A stretch of 8,834 nucleotides of DNA from Actinomycetota bacterium (GTDB taxonomy: Bacteria > Actinomycetota > Acidimicrobiia > Acidimicrobiales > Ilumatobacteraceae), in contig VGBY01000039.1 of the NCBI GenBank assembly GCA_016870295.1, forward strand, positions 1 through 8,834, read 5' to 3'. The notes beneath the pieces are model-generated. The model had not been told where the DNA came from. It saw nothing but the letters and a program-made list of their open reading frames with translations, and searched no databases. The translations under genes and the position numbers were made by a program. Each line of letters starts with the position of its first letter. The stretch's first letter is position 1. Positions 1 through 7,936 of this stretch are shown here, piece by piece.

Positions 1-2573
1 TGGGTGTGCACACCGGCGACTCGATCACGGTCGCGCCGGCAATGACGCTGTCTGATGTCGAGTACCAGGAGATGCGCAATGCCGCGTTTGCCTGCATTCG
101 GCGCGTCGGCGTGGAGACAGGCGGATCGAACGTGCAGTTTGCCGTGAACCCGAAGACGGGGGAGCAGGTCGTCATCGAGATGAATCCGCGCGTCTCGCGC
201 TCGTCGGCGCTCGCATCAAAGGCGACGGGCTTCCCGATTGCCAAGATTGCCGCCAAACTCGCCGTCGGATACACGCTCGATGAAATCGCCAACGACATCA
301 CGAAGAAGACTCCGGCCAGTTTCGAACCGACCATCGATTACGTGGTCACCAAGGTGCCACGCTGGGCGTTCGAAAAATTCGAGGGTGCGAGCAACGTGCT
401 CGGCACGCAGATGCGCAGTGTCGGTGAGGCGATGGCCATCGGTCGCACGTTCCCCGAGAGCTTGCAGAAGGCGTTGCGATCGCTGGAGATTGGTCGTGCG
501 GGCCTGAATTGTGACACCGGCGAACTCAACTTGGCGGCAATCGACGACCGGGCACTGCTCACCGCAGTCGAGACACCGACGCCTGATCGCATCTTCCAGG
601 TCGGTGAATGCATTCGTCGTGGAATCGACTTGGAGAAGATCCACAAGGCGACGGGCATCGACCTCTGGTTCTTGGATCAGATGAAGGCCATCTACGAGGA
701 GCGCGAGTCGCTCGTCCTGTCGTCGGCGAATCGTCTCGATGTGCGTGGCTGGCGGCGCGCGAAGCGACTTGGCTTCAGTGACGCACAACTGGCCTGGCTA
801 TGGGGTGCCGACGAAGCACTCGTGCGCACGTCGCGCGAAGCCGCTGGTGTCGTGCCGACCTACAAATCGGTGGACACGTGCAGTGCCGAGTTCGCCGCCG
901 AGACGCCGTACTTCTATTCCACCTACGAAGACGAGTCGGAAGTGCGAGCGTCGACGAAGGATCGTGTGATCATTCTCGGCAGCGGCCCGAATCGAATCGG
1001 TCAGGGCATCGAGTTCGACTACTGCTGTGTGCACGCGAGTTTTGCGTTGCGCGCCGCCGGCTACGAGACCGTCATGTTGAATTGCAACCCGGAAACCGTC
1101 TCGACGGATTATGACACCTCTGATCGGCTGTACTTCGAGCCGCTCACCACGGAAGATGTGCTCAACGTGATTGCTGCCGAAACCAAGGCGGCAGGTAAAT
1201 CGCCGCGGGTGATCGTGTCATTGGGTGGGCAGACGCCGCTCAAGTTGGCGGGCACGATTCCGGCCGAATTGATCGCCGGGACGTCGCCGGCGTCGATTGA
1301 CGTCGCGGAGGATCGCGAGCAGTGGAATGCCCTGTGCGGGCGTCTCGGCATCGCGCAACCTCCTGGTGCAACGGCGACCGACCTCGTCGGGGCGCGGGAG
1401 GTGACTGCGCACACCGGCTTTCCGGTGCTCGTGCGACCGAGTTATGTGCTGGGTGGTCGAGCCATGCGGATCGTGCACGATGACGCGCAACTCGTGGAGG
1501 CGATGGCGGAGATGGAACGCTTCGGCACGCTCGGACGCGAGGGCGGGTTGTCGGCGACGCGGCCCGTGTTGATCGACCGTTTCCTGCAAGATGCCACCGA
1601 GGTCGACGTTGATGCGATTCGCGACGCGAGCGGCGAAGTTCTGATCGGCGGGGTCATGGAACACGTCGAAGAGGCGGGCATTCACTCGGGCGACTCGGCG
1701 TGTGCGCTGCCCGCGCAGAATCTCTCTTCTGAATCGCTGGCGACGATCGAAGAATACGTGCGCAAGATCGCCGAGGCGTTGGATGTGCGCGGGCTCATCA
1801 ACGTGCAGTTCGCCGTCGCCGACGACAAGGTGTATGTGATTGAGGCCAACCCGCGGGCCAGCCGCACGGTGCCGTTCGTCGCCAAAGCGACGGGTGTGCC
1901 GCTGGCGATGATCGCCAGTCGGGTGATGCTCGGTGCCACGCTGGCCGAGTTGCGTACGGAAGGTCTATTGCGGCCGCCGGCGACTGGACATGTGAGCGTG
2001 AAGGAGGCCGTGTTGCCGTTCAACCGGTTTCCTGAAGTTGACACGGCGCTCGGGCCAGAGATGCGCTCGACTGGCGAGGTGATGGGCATCGACGCAACCT
2101 TCGGTCGGGCGTTCATCAAGGCCGAATCCGCCGCCGGAACGGAGCTGCCGACGAGCGGCCGCGTGTTTCTCACGCTGAATGATCGCGACAAAGCGTTCGC
2201 CGTCGAGCTCGGTCGGGCACTGGTTGAGGTTGGATGCAGCGTGGTCGCGACCGAGGGCACGGCCAATGTGCTCGTTGCTGGTGGCGTGGCGGTCGAACGA
2301 GTGGTCGGCAAGGTGTCGGAACGCAGCTCGAAGAGCGACCACGATGCCGTCGGGCTCATCGAGCGCGGTGAGATCGCGTTCGTCATCAACACGCCGCAAG
2401 ATTCCGGCACCCACCACGATGGCGAAGCCATTCGCAAGGCGGCCAACGTGAAGGGAATTGCGCTCGTCACCACGGTGCGCGCGGCACGCGCGGCCCTGCA
2501 GGGAATGCGCGAGCGAAAGGCGAGTCCGCTCGGAATTCGCTCGTTGCAGGAGTATCACGGGAAGTCGTCGTGA
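1..2573 (+). CDS. carB: Carbamoyl-phosphate synthase large subunit, 5' end outside window
   Basis: This subunit makes carbamoyl phosphate from ammonia (delivered by CarA), bicarbonate and two ATP, feeding pyrimidine and arginine synthesis in the cytoplasm. The reading frame is open to the left edge. The first complete codon is base 3, and the GTG at base 6 is an internal Val, since GVHTGDS aligns with E. coli CarB at about residue 241. Numbering from that Val: the end of the first ATP-grasp domain (VETGGSNVQFAVNP at 36-49, EMNPRVSRSSALASKATG at 58-75), the oligomerisation region (about 150-310), then the second ATP-grasp half, opening with GSGPNRIGQGIEFDY (325-339) and containing VLVRPSYVLGGRAM (474-487) and EANPRASRTVPFVAKATG (613-630). 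An MGS-like allosteric domain runs from about 718 to the end. The two ATP-grasp halves are the usual internal duplication. The gene appears intact apart from the missing ~240 N-terminal residues. It overlaps pyrD by 4 bp. Confidence 0.98.
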   Translation, partial: GVHTGDSITVAPAMTLSDVEYQEMRNAAFACIRRVGVETGGSNVQFAVNPKTGEQVVIEMNPRVSRSSALASKATGFPIAKIAAKLAVGYTLDEIANDITKKTPASFEPTIDYVVTKVPRWAFEKFEGASNVLGTQMRSVGEAMAIGRTFPESLQKALRSLEIGRAGLNCDTGELNLAAIDDRALLTAVETPTPDRIFQVGECIRRGIDLEKIHKATGIDLWFLDQMKAIYEERESLVLSSANRLDVRGWRRAKRLGFSDAQLAWLWGADEALVRTSREAAGVVPTYKSVDTCSAEFAAETPYFYSTYEDESEVRASTKDRVIILGSGPNRIGQGIEFDYCCVHASFALRAAGYETVMLNCNPETVSTDYDTSDRLYFEPLTTEDVLNVIAAETKAAGKSPRVIVSLGGQTPLKLAGTIPAELIAGTSPASIDVAEDREQWNALCGRLGIAQPPGATATDLVGAREVTAHTGFPVLVRPSYVLGGRAMRIVHDDAQLVEAMAEMERFGTLGREGGLSATRPVLIDRFLQDATEVDVDAIRDASGEVLIGGVMEHVEEAGIHSGDSACALPAQNLSSESLATIEEYVRKIAEALDVRGLINVQFAVADDKVYVIEANPRASRTVPFVAKATGVPLAMIASRVMLGATLAELRTEGLLRPPATGHVSVKEAVLPFNRFPEVDTALGPEMRSTGEVMGIDATFGRAFIKAESAAGTELPTSGRVFLTLNDRDKAFAVELGRALVEVGCSVVATEGTANVLVAGGVAVERVVGKVSERSSKSDHDAVGLIERGEIAFVINTPQDSGTHHDGEAIRKAANVKGIALVTTVRAARAALQGMRERKASPLGIRSLQEYHGKSS

Positions 2574-3484
2574 TTGCGGCGCGCGTTGGCAATGTCAACT
2601 TGAAGAGCCCGGTGCTCACGGCATCCGGCACCGCCGGACATTCCGACGAACTCGCTGCCTACGTCGACCTCGCATCGATTGGTGCCGTGGTGGTGAAGTC
2701 GATGGCGTCATTCGCATGGCAAGGCAACCCCGCGCCACGTCTGCACGCCGTCGATGGCGGCATGATCAACGCGGTCGGTCTGCAGGGGCTGGGATGCGCA
2801 CATTGGATTCGTGATGATCTGCCGCGTCTACGTGCACGCGGTGCCAGCGTCGTGGCGAGCATTTGGGGATTTCGGGAGAGCGAGTACGAATCGGCGGCAC
2901 TCGAGTTGGCTGCGGTTGCGGATCAACTCACTGCGGTGGAGGTGAATCTTTCGTGCCCGAATCTCGATCATGCGCGTCAGATGTTCGCTCACGATGCCGC
3001 GCAGTCGTCGCGGGTGATGTCGGCCGTACGACAGGCGCTGCCGCCGTCGGTGGCTGTCTGGGCCAAACTCAGCCCGAACACCGATCGCCTCGTTGAGATT
3101 GCTGGCGTCGTGGTGTCGGCCGGGGCGGATGCGGTGGTGCTGGTGAACACCGTGCTGGGCATGCGGATTGATACGGAGTCGCGTCGTCCGTCGCTCGGTA
3201 ACGGTGGCGGAGGTGTGAGCGGGGCGGCGATTCATGCCATTGCAGTGCGGAGTGTGTTTGACGTGCGGGCCGCGCATCGCACCGTGCCGATCGTTGGTGT
3301 CGGCGGTATCTCGCGGGCCGAACACGCCATTGAATTGATGATGGCTGGTGCCAATGCGGTGCAAGTCGGCACGGCGACGTTTGCCGATCCACGAGCGGTA
3401 GTGAAGGTGCAACGCGGCATGGATCGATGGGCCATGCGTCACGGCATTCAATCCTGGGATGAGATCAGCTCCGCAGCGCACTAG
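2570..3484 (+). CDS. pyrD: Dihydroorotate dehydrogenase, class 1B catalytic subunit
   Basis: This FMN enzyme oxidises dihydroorotate to orotate, the fourth step of UMP synthesis. The 304-residue protein is a TIM barrel of class 1 type. Visible motifs are SPVLTASGTAG (13-23), the FMN-contacting Lys43 in VVVKSMASF, the GNPAPRL loop (52-58), NAVGLQ (67-72), VNLSCPNL (125-132) with the class 1 catalytic base Cys129, AKLSPN (165-170), the GVSG loop (215-218) and the phosphate-binding VGVGGIS (242-248). Overall it looks closest to the class 1B (PyrDB) form, which normally pairs with the FAD/iron-sulfur subunit PyrK to pass electrons to NAD+. No pyrK is visible here. The segment after the catalytic Cys (NLDHARQMF) lacks the Gly-Gly usual in this family. 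The GTG start lies inside the carB end (GTGA overlap), so translation is probably coupled to carB. The 1B assignment rests on motif memory, not an alignment. Confidence 0.95.
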   Translation: MIAARVGNVNLKSPVLTASGTAGHSDELAAYVDLASIGAVVVKSMASFAWQGNPAPRLHAVDGGMINAVGLQGLGCAHWIRDDLPRLRARGASVVASIWGFRESEYESAALELAAVADQLTAVEVNLSCPNLDHARQMFAHDAAQSSRVMSAVRQALPPSVAVWAKLSPNTDRLVEIAGVVVSAGADAVVLVNTVLGMRIDTESRRPSLGNGGGGVSGAAIHAIAVRSVFDVRAAHRTVPIVGVGGISRAEHAIELMMAGANAVQVGTATFADPRAVVKVQRGMDRWAMRHGIQSWDEISSAAH

Positions 3485-3493
3485 CCTTTCTCT

Positions 3494-3814
3494 ATGGCAG
3501 TGTCGCCAGCAGCAACGCGACGAGACGACTCGGTGCTGGCGCGCCTCGCACAGTTGCGCAATGAACTGGAAGAACTGATTTCAGCCGTGCGCAACGGGGG
3601 AACGACGTTGACTGGTGTGTTCGGTGATTCGAACAGCTTCAACATTGAGCACGCCTGCGGCTTCGTCTATCTCGTGAAACTTGCCGAGTCGGTGCCTGGC
3701 ATCGGCAAAGTGAGGGCGCGACGCATCCTTGAAGATCACGGCCTTGGTGAGCGCACACGCGTGTGCGATGTTCCCGCTGCGATACGGGCGGCACTTGTGC
3801 AGGTGTTGGTGTGA
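3494..3814 (+). CDS. mihF: Actinobacterial integration host factor (mIHF)
   Basis: This is a small nucleoid-associated DNA-binding protein found in actinobacteria. It is unrelated in fold to E. coli IHF, bends and compacts DNA, and is essential in mycobacteria. The 106-residue protein has a basic, helical N-terminal region (LARLAQLRNELEELISAVR, 15-33), then the family signature GGTTLTGVF (35-43), and a helix-two-turn-helix core, VPGIGKVRARRIL (67-79), which binds the DNA backbone. A C-terminal helix (AAIRAALVQVL) closes the fold. Length matches the family (about 105). The ATG at 3494 lies 9 bp after the pyrD stop. No Shine-Dalgarno is visible before it; the upstream bases are pyrimidine-rich, so the mRNA may be leaderless or translation coupled to pyrD. 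In many actinobacteria pyrF lies directly or nearly upstream of mihF; here it does not. Confidence 0.92.
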   Translation: MAVSPAATRRDDSVLARLAQLRNELEELISAVRNGGTTLTGVFGDSNSFNIEHACGFVYLVKLAESVPGIGKVRARRILEDHGLGERTRVCDVPAAIRAALVQVLV

Positions 3815-3838
3815 GCGGGCGGTCATGAGGTCACCAAC

Positions 3839-4393
3839 GTGAGCGGACTTGTCTTTGTCGTGTCGGGCCCCGGTGGCGTCGGCAAGAGCACCGTCGTTGC
3901 CGAACTCATGAAACGCGACCGCCAATTGTGGCTGAGCCGCTCCTGGACGACTCGCGAACAGCGACCAGGGGAGTCTGCCGATGCATACCATTTTGTGACC
4001 AGGGCAGAATTCGAGGCGCGCATCGACGCGGGCGGCTTCCTCGAGTGGACGAACTTCCTCGGCAACTACTACGGCACCCCGCAACCGCAGCCGCCCGCCG
4101 GCAAGGACATCGTGCTCGAAATTGAGGTCGATGGAGCCAGCCAGGTGAAGCAGCAGCACCCACAGGCCGTGCTCATCTTCGTGTTGCCGCCCTCACGTGA
4201 GGAGCAACGGGCCCGTCTCAATGCCCGTGGCGACGATGAGCGCAAGGTCGACCAGCGACTGCGCAAAGCCGAGGAAGAAGAGCCCGTCGGCATCGCACTC
4301 GCCGATCACGTAATCGTGAACAACCATCTCGAACAGACCATCACCGAGATGCTCGGTGTCATCAATGAGGCGCGACGCACCGCTAGCATGTAG
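3839..4393 (+). CDS. gmk: Guanylate kinase
   Basis: Guanylate kinase phosphorylates GMP (and dGMP) with ATP to give GDP, in the cytoplasm. The protein is 184 residues, the usual size. It shows the P-loop GPGGVGKST (10-18), the GMP-binding segment SRSWTTREQRPGE (33-45) followed by AYHFV (49-53), FLEWTNFLGNYYGTP (67-81) with the Tyr pair that contacts GMP, LEIEVDGASQVK (93-104), IFVLPPS (113-119), the lid region RGDDERKVDQRL (130-141) and DHVIVNN (156-162). The more common lid sequence has RGTD; here it is RGDD. The GTG start at 3839 is supported by GAGG at 3827-3830, an 8-base spacing, and lies 24 bp after the mihF stop. The mihF-gmk-rpoZ order is a standard actinobacterial arrangement. Confidence 0.97.
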   Translation: MSGLVFVVSGPGGVGKSTVVAELMKRDRQLWLSRSWTTREQRPGESADAYHFVTRAEFEARIDAGGFLEWTNFLGNYYGTPQPQPPAGKDIVLEIEVDGASQVKQQHPQAVLIFVLPPSREEQRARLNARGDDERKVDQRLRKAEEEEPVGIALADHVIVNNHLEQTITEMLGVINEARRTASM

Positions 4394-4456
4394 CGACCCC
4401 GAATCGCCCTTCGGAGCCACCCCCACAAGACAGTTCACCTCGCGTTAAGGAGCCCT

Positions 4457-4798
4457 GTGACTACGAACCCCGACAGCACGATGATGTCCCCGCCGATTGA
4501 GAACCTGCTCGAGCGCACCAAGTCGAAGTTCAGCCTCGTCACGTTGGCTGCCAAGCGCGCTCGCGAAATCACCGAATACTCCGGCAACCTGCGCATGAGC
4601 GAGGTCGTCGGACCGACCGTCGAGACTGTCAGCACCAAGCACCTTTCCGTGGCGTTCGAGGAGATTGCCGCCGACAAGGTGCGTTTCGTGCCAAAGACGC
4701 TCGAAGAGATTCGCGCCGAGATTGCCGAGTTGCAGCGTCAGGAAGACGAAGCCAACGCCCTGGCAGCTTCGGAAGAAGCCACAACGCAACCCGAGTAA
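4457..4798 (+). CDS. rpoZ: RNA polymerase omega subunit
   Basis: Omega is the small RNA polymerase subunit that helps fold and retain the beta' subunit. The 113-residue protein carries the family N-terminal block MMSPPIENLLERTKSKFSLV (9-28), then TLAAKRAREI (29-38), VVGPTVETV (53-61) and HLSVAFEEIAADKVRF (65-80). It ends in an acidic, Gln- and Ala-rich tail typical of actinobacterial omega. The GTG start at 4457 follows AAGGAG at 4447-4452 with a short 4-base spacer. The internal ATG pair (residues 9 and 10), where family similarity begins, is an alternative start but has no better ribosome site. The 63-bp gap from gmk is the second longest between genes on this strand. coaBC (dfp), which usually sits between rpoZ and metK in actinobacteria, is absent. 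Confidence 0.95.
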   Translation: MTTNPDSTMMSPPIENLLERTKSKFSLVTLAAKRAREITEYSGNLRMSEVVGPTVETVSTKHLSVAFEEIAADKVRFVPKTLEEIRAEIAELQRQEDEANALAASEEATTQPE

Positions 4799-4807
4799 GC
4801 GGCTCAC

Positions 4808-6004
4808 ATGGCGCGCAACTACACCTTCACCTCGGAGAGTGTCACCGAGGGTCATCCCGACAAGATGGCCGACCAAATCAGCGACTCGGTGCTCGACGCG
4901 ATTCTCGCCGAGGACCCCAACGGTCGCGTCGCGTGTGAAACGTTGCTCACCACGGGCTTGTGTGTCGTCGCGGGAGAGATCACGACATCGGCCTACGTCG
5001 ACATCCCCAAGTTGGCTCGTAACACGATCAAAGAAATTGGTTACGACAATGCCGCCTACGGGTTCGACGGCAACACCTGCGGCGTAATCATTAGCATCGA
5101 TGAGCAGTCGAGCGATATCGCGATGGGTGTCGACAAGAGCGAAGAATTGCGCGGCGGCAAGAGCGGTGAGGACCGCCTGAATGCGCAGGGTGCCGGCGAC
5201 CAGGGAATGATGTTCGGTTTCGCGTGCGATGAAACTGCGGAGTTGATGCCGCTACCGATCTTCCTGGCGCATCGCTTGGCCGAGCAGCTCACCGAGGTGC
5301 GCAAGTCGGGCGCAATTCCGTACCTGCGTCCGGATGGCAAGACCCAGGTCACCTTCGACTACGAAGATGGCGTGCCGGTGCGTTTGCGCACGGTGTTGAT
5401 CAGCACCCAGCACGCGGACGGCATTTCGCGCGACACGGTGATCCGCCCCGACCTGATCGAACAAGTGATTCGTCCGGTGATTCCGGCGAAGTTCGCCAAA
5501 GACGACTATGCGGTGTACATCAACCCGACGGGTGAATTCGTGAAGGGTGGGCCACACGCCGACACCGGACTCACTGGTCGAAAGATCATCGTCGATACCT
5601 ATGGCGGCATGGGTCGCCACGGCGGCGGTGCATTCAGCGGAAAGGATCCGTCAAAGGTCGATCGTTCCGCTGCGTATGCCGCTCGATGGGTTGCCAAGCA
5701 CGTCGTTGCTGCCGGTGCGGCGCGTCGCTGCGAAGTGCAGGTGGCGTATGCAATTGGTATGGCGCAGCCGATCAGCATTCTCGTGGAGACATTTGGGACG
5801 AACACGATCGATGAGTCGAAGATCGAGCAGGCCGTGCGCGACACCTTCGACTTGCGCCCGGCCGCGATCGTTCGCGACCTGGACTTGAAGCGTCCGATTT
5901 ATCGCAAGACGGCTGCCTACGGGCACTTCGGGCGCAACGATCCAGCGTTCACGTGGGAGAAGGTGTCGCGTCTCGACGCTTTCAAGAAGGCCGCCAAGCT
6001 CTAG
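4808..6004 (+). CDS. metK: S-adenosylmethionine synthetase
   Basis: This enzyme (methionine adenosyltransferase) makes S-adenosylmethionine from methionine and ATP, releasing phosphate and pyrophosphate. It works as a cytoplasmic tetramer or dimer with Mg2+ and K+. The 398-residue protein is full length. It shows SESVTEGHPDKMADQISD (9-26) with the ATP-binding His16 and metal ligand Asp18, the K+ ligand Glu44, the signature GAGDQGMMFGFA (128-139), GPHADTGLTGRKI (248-260), the P-loop-like signature GGGAFSGKDPSKVDRSAAY (272-290) and YGHFG (371-375). No catalytic residue appears missing. The ATG at 4808 lies 9 bp after the rpoZ stop with no clear Shine-Dalgarno, so translation is probably coupled to rpoZ. 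There is no room for a SAM riboswitch in front of the gene. Confidence 0.99.
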   Translation: MARNYTFTSESVTEGHPDKMADQISDSVLDAILAEDPNGRVACETLLTTGLCVVAGEITTSAYVDIPKLARNTIKEIGYDNAAYGFDGNTCGVIISIDEQSSDIAMGVDKSEELRGGKSGEDRLNAQGAGDQGMMFGFACDETAELMPLPIFLAHRLAEQLTEVRKSGAIPYLRPDGKTQVTFDYEDGVPVRLRTVLISTQHADGISRDTVIRPDLIEQVIRPVIPAKFAKDDYAVYINPTGEFVKGGPHADTGLTGRKIIVDTYGGMGRHGGGAFSGKDPSKVDRSAAYAARWVAKHVVAAGAARRCEVQVAYAIGMAQPISILVETFGTNTIDESKIEQAVRDTFDLRPAAIVRDLDLKRPIYRKTAAYGHFGRNDPAFTWEKVSRLDAFKKAAKL

Positions 6005-6023
6005 ACACGCTGCCCCTACTCTC

Positions 6024-7751
6024 GTGGGTGCTGTGTCGCACATTGCCCGTGTCGTTGTCGACGTCACTGGGGTTGACAAACCGTTTGATTATCTGATTCC
6101 CGACGCGCTCGTTGCCCAGGCGGTCGTCGGTGCGCGTGTGCGGGTGCCGCTGCATCGCCGAGAGGTGCCCGGCTGGGTGATGAGCGTGCTTGATGCGCCC
6201 GACAGCGATGTGGATGCCGACAGACTGCTGCCGATCACGAAAGTGACGTCGATTGGTCCATCGGCTGAAATCGTCGAGCTGGCGGAATGGGCTGCGCAGC
6301 GATGGGCGTCGCGTCGACGACCGTTCTTCGTGTCGGCGTCTCCCGAGAAGCGCATCCCGCGGCTTGTGGCACCACGCCGTGCGACTTCACCGATTGCACT
6401 CGAACCGATCTTGGGCAGCGAGGGTGGTCTCGTACGGGTTGGGCCAGCGTCAACGGCGATGCACGTGGTGGAGAGTGCGATGGCGTTCGGCCCGGTGCTC
6501 GTCGTGGTGCCGACGATTGCGCGGGCGCGACGAGTTGCCGCAGAGTGTCGGCGACGCGGAAAGAGCACCGCTTTGTATCCCGATGACTGGACGTCTGCTG
6601 CCTCGGGTGTTGACGTCGTGGTAGGTGCCCGCTCCGCCGTGTGGGCAAGCGTGCCGCAGCTCAGTGCAATCGTCGTGATCGACGAACACGACGACACCCT
6701 GCAAGAGGAGCGTGCCCCCACATGGCATGCACGCGATGTGGCGATCGAGCGGGCAAGACGACTGGGAGTGCCATGTTTGCTGGCTTCGGCGGTGCCGACG
6801 ATAGCTGCGCGCACCTGGGCCGGCGCACGGGTCGTGAATGCACCGGATGCCGACAAGTGGCCCGTCGTTCGCGTGATTGATCGCAACGCGGATGAGCGAT
6901 GGGCCTCGTCGCTCGTCACGTCGGCGCTGATCGAGTTGTTGCGCGATCACACGAAACGCGTGGTGTGTGTATTGAACGTGAAGGGTCGGGCGCGGGCGGT
7001 GGCGTGCGATTCGTGTCGTGCGGTTGCCCGCTGTGAGGTGTGTGACGCGGGCGTAACGCAACCCGACGGGGAGCGTTTGGTATGCCCACGCTGCGCCGCC
7101 GAACGCCCGGTGGTGTGTTTGACCTGTGGTTCGCAGAAGATGCGCTCGATTCGCATCGGCATCTCCCGTTTGCGTGACGAATTGGAGGCTGCCGCCGGGC
7201 GGCGCGTGCAAGAAGTGAAGCCAACGACCGATGCGCTCGATCCACGCGTTTCGGTGTTCGTAGGTACGGAGGCGGTGCTGCATCGCGTCGACCGCGCTGA
7301 TGCGGTGGTGTTTCTCGATCTCGATTCGGAGTTGCTCGCCGCGCGATTTCGTGCCAGCGAGCAGACCCTTGACCTCGTGGCGCATGGGGCGCGACTGGTG
7401 GCGCCGAGTGCTTCAGGCGGTGGAGGGGAACTGGTCATACAAACCACCGTGCCCAACCACGAACTCATCAGCGGCCTGGCCGGTGGAGATCTTTCTGCGC
7501 ATGTAGCGGCTGAGACGGCCCGTCGGCAGCGATTACGACTTCCGCCGTTCGGAGCGTTGGCGGAAGTGAGCGGTGCAGGGGCGGCGGCCGTCGCCGAGCA
7601 TCTACGCGACTCACTGCTCGTTGAAGTTGCGGGCAGCGATGATCGGTTCCTCGTGCGGGCGGCCTCGTGGGATGCGCTCAGTGAGGCACTGGGTTCGCTG
7701 CCGAAGAGCAAGCAGCGCATCCGCATCGCCGTCGACCCCGCCCGCGTCTGA
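6024..7751 (+). CDS. priA: PriA-like primosomal protein N', degenerate helicase
   Basis: PriA recognises stalled or repaired replication forks and starts reloading of the replicative helicase. The 575-residue protein begins with the 3'-DNA-end-binding domain (FDYLIP at 21-26, VGARVRVPL at 35-43). The zinc region has four CxxC pairs at Cys328/331, 337/340, 354/357 and 365/368. The helicase core is eroded. The Walker A site expected near 135-150 has no GK[S/T] (RVGPASTAM instead). Motif II survives as DEHDD (220-224), motif III is SAVP (255-258) rather than SATP, and the RAGR motif VI after FRASEQTLDL (442-451) is gone. E. coli PriA is about 730 residues. Loss of the ATPase motifs is known for actinobacterial PriA, so a DNA-binding or loading role without unwinding is likely. 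The first GTG (6024) is 19 bp after metK. A second in-frame GTG at 6033 is equally possible, and neither has a clear Shine-Dalgarno. Confidence 0.9.
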   Translation: MGAVSHIARVVVDVTGVDKPFDYLIPDALVAQAVVGARVRVPLHRREVPGWVMSVLDAPDSDVDADRLLPITKVTSIGPSAEIVELAEWAAQRWASRRRPFFVSASPEKRIPRLVAPRRATSPIALEPILGSEGGLVRVGPASTAMHVVESAMAFGPVLVVVPTIARARRVAAECRRRGKSTALYPDDWTSAASGVDVVVGARSAVWASVPQLSAIVVIDEHDDTLQEERAPTWHARDVAIERARRLGVPCLLASAVPTIAARTWAGARVVNAPDADKWPVVRVIDRNADERWASSLVTSALIELLRDHTKRVVCVLNVKGRARAVACDSCRAVARCEVCDAGVTQPDGERLVCPRCAAERPVVCLTCGSQKMRSIRIGISRLRDELEAAAGRRVQEVKPTTDALDPRVSVFVGTEAVLHRVDRADAVVFLDLDSELLAARFRASEQTLDLVAHGARLVAPSASGGGGELVIQTTVPNHELISGLAGGDLSAHVAAETARRQRLRLPPFGALAEVSGAGAAAVAEHLRDSLLVEVAGSDDRFLVRAASWDALSEALGSLPKSKQRIRIAVDPARV

Positions 7752-7936
7752 TCGAAGCACCGTTCAGGCACTGCCCGCCGAGTCGACTCACCACGCTGGC
7801 CAATCGATGTGGCTGCAAGTTGTGGCCCAACGTGCCGTTTGCAGACCCTCGTGCACACAGGCCGTTAGAGCATCGAATGCCGGTTGTCCCGATTGGTGCG
7901 TGCTTGACAACAAGAGAAAGTTGGAGGATGCTCCAG
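7752..7936. other. Intergenic region between priA and the repeat-protein gene
   Basis: This 185-bp stretch is by far the longest gap between genes in the window. I find no RNA gene and no strong terminator hairpin with a T-run after priA. It holds a 10-bp palindrome, GAGTCGACTC (7780-7789), a weak inverted repeat CTGCAA/TTGCAG (7813-7818 and 7839-7844, 20-base loop) and an exact TTGACA at 7904-7909. An open frame continues upstream from the downstream gene to an ATG at 7820, but that start has no ribosome site and the added 39 residues look unlike a conserved protein. The promoter of the downstream gene most likely lies here. Confidence 0.5.
7923..7927 (+). promoter_or_regulatory. Shine-Dalgarno GGAGG deciding the repeat-protein start
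   Basis: A strong GGAGG lies 9 bases before the ATG at 7937. It sits directly against the in-frame ATG at 7928 (too close to use) and 15 bases before the ATG at 7943. It is well downstream of the ATG at 7820 that would give the longest frame. This makes 7937 the best start. Confidence 0.65.

Noticed and set aside
1682..2473. Long open frame on the minus strand inside carB
   Set aside because: Composition is Ser/Ala/Arg/Thr-rich with no domain, and the + strand clearly encodes CarB. It is a high-GC shadow frame.
4394..4456. Terminator or promoter between gmk and rpoZ
   Set aside because: No stable hairpin followed by T residues, and no convincing -35/-10 pair. Only the AAGGAG ribosome site is recognisable.
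4799..4807. SAM riboswitch or other leader in front of metK
   Set aside because: Only 9 bp separate rpoZ from metK, so no structured leader can fit.
7780..7789. Palindrome GAGTCGACTC as an operator or terminator
   Set aside because: The arms are only 5 bp with no loop, no T-run follows, and there is no second copy in the window. Such a palindrome is unremarkable by chance.
6450..7858. Two long minus-strand open frames opposite priA
   Set aside because: They overlap each other and priA, show low-complexity Arg/His/Ser composition and no motifs. The priA frame carries the zinc and DNA-binding motifs.
7820..7936. N-terminal extension of the repeat protein from the ATG at 7820
   Set aside because: There is no ribosome site before 7820 and the extension looks non-coding. 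GGAGG at 7923-7927 points to 7937.
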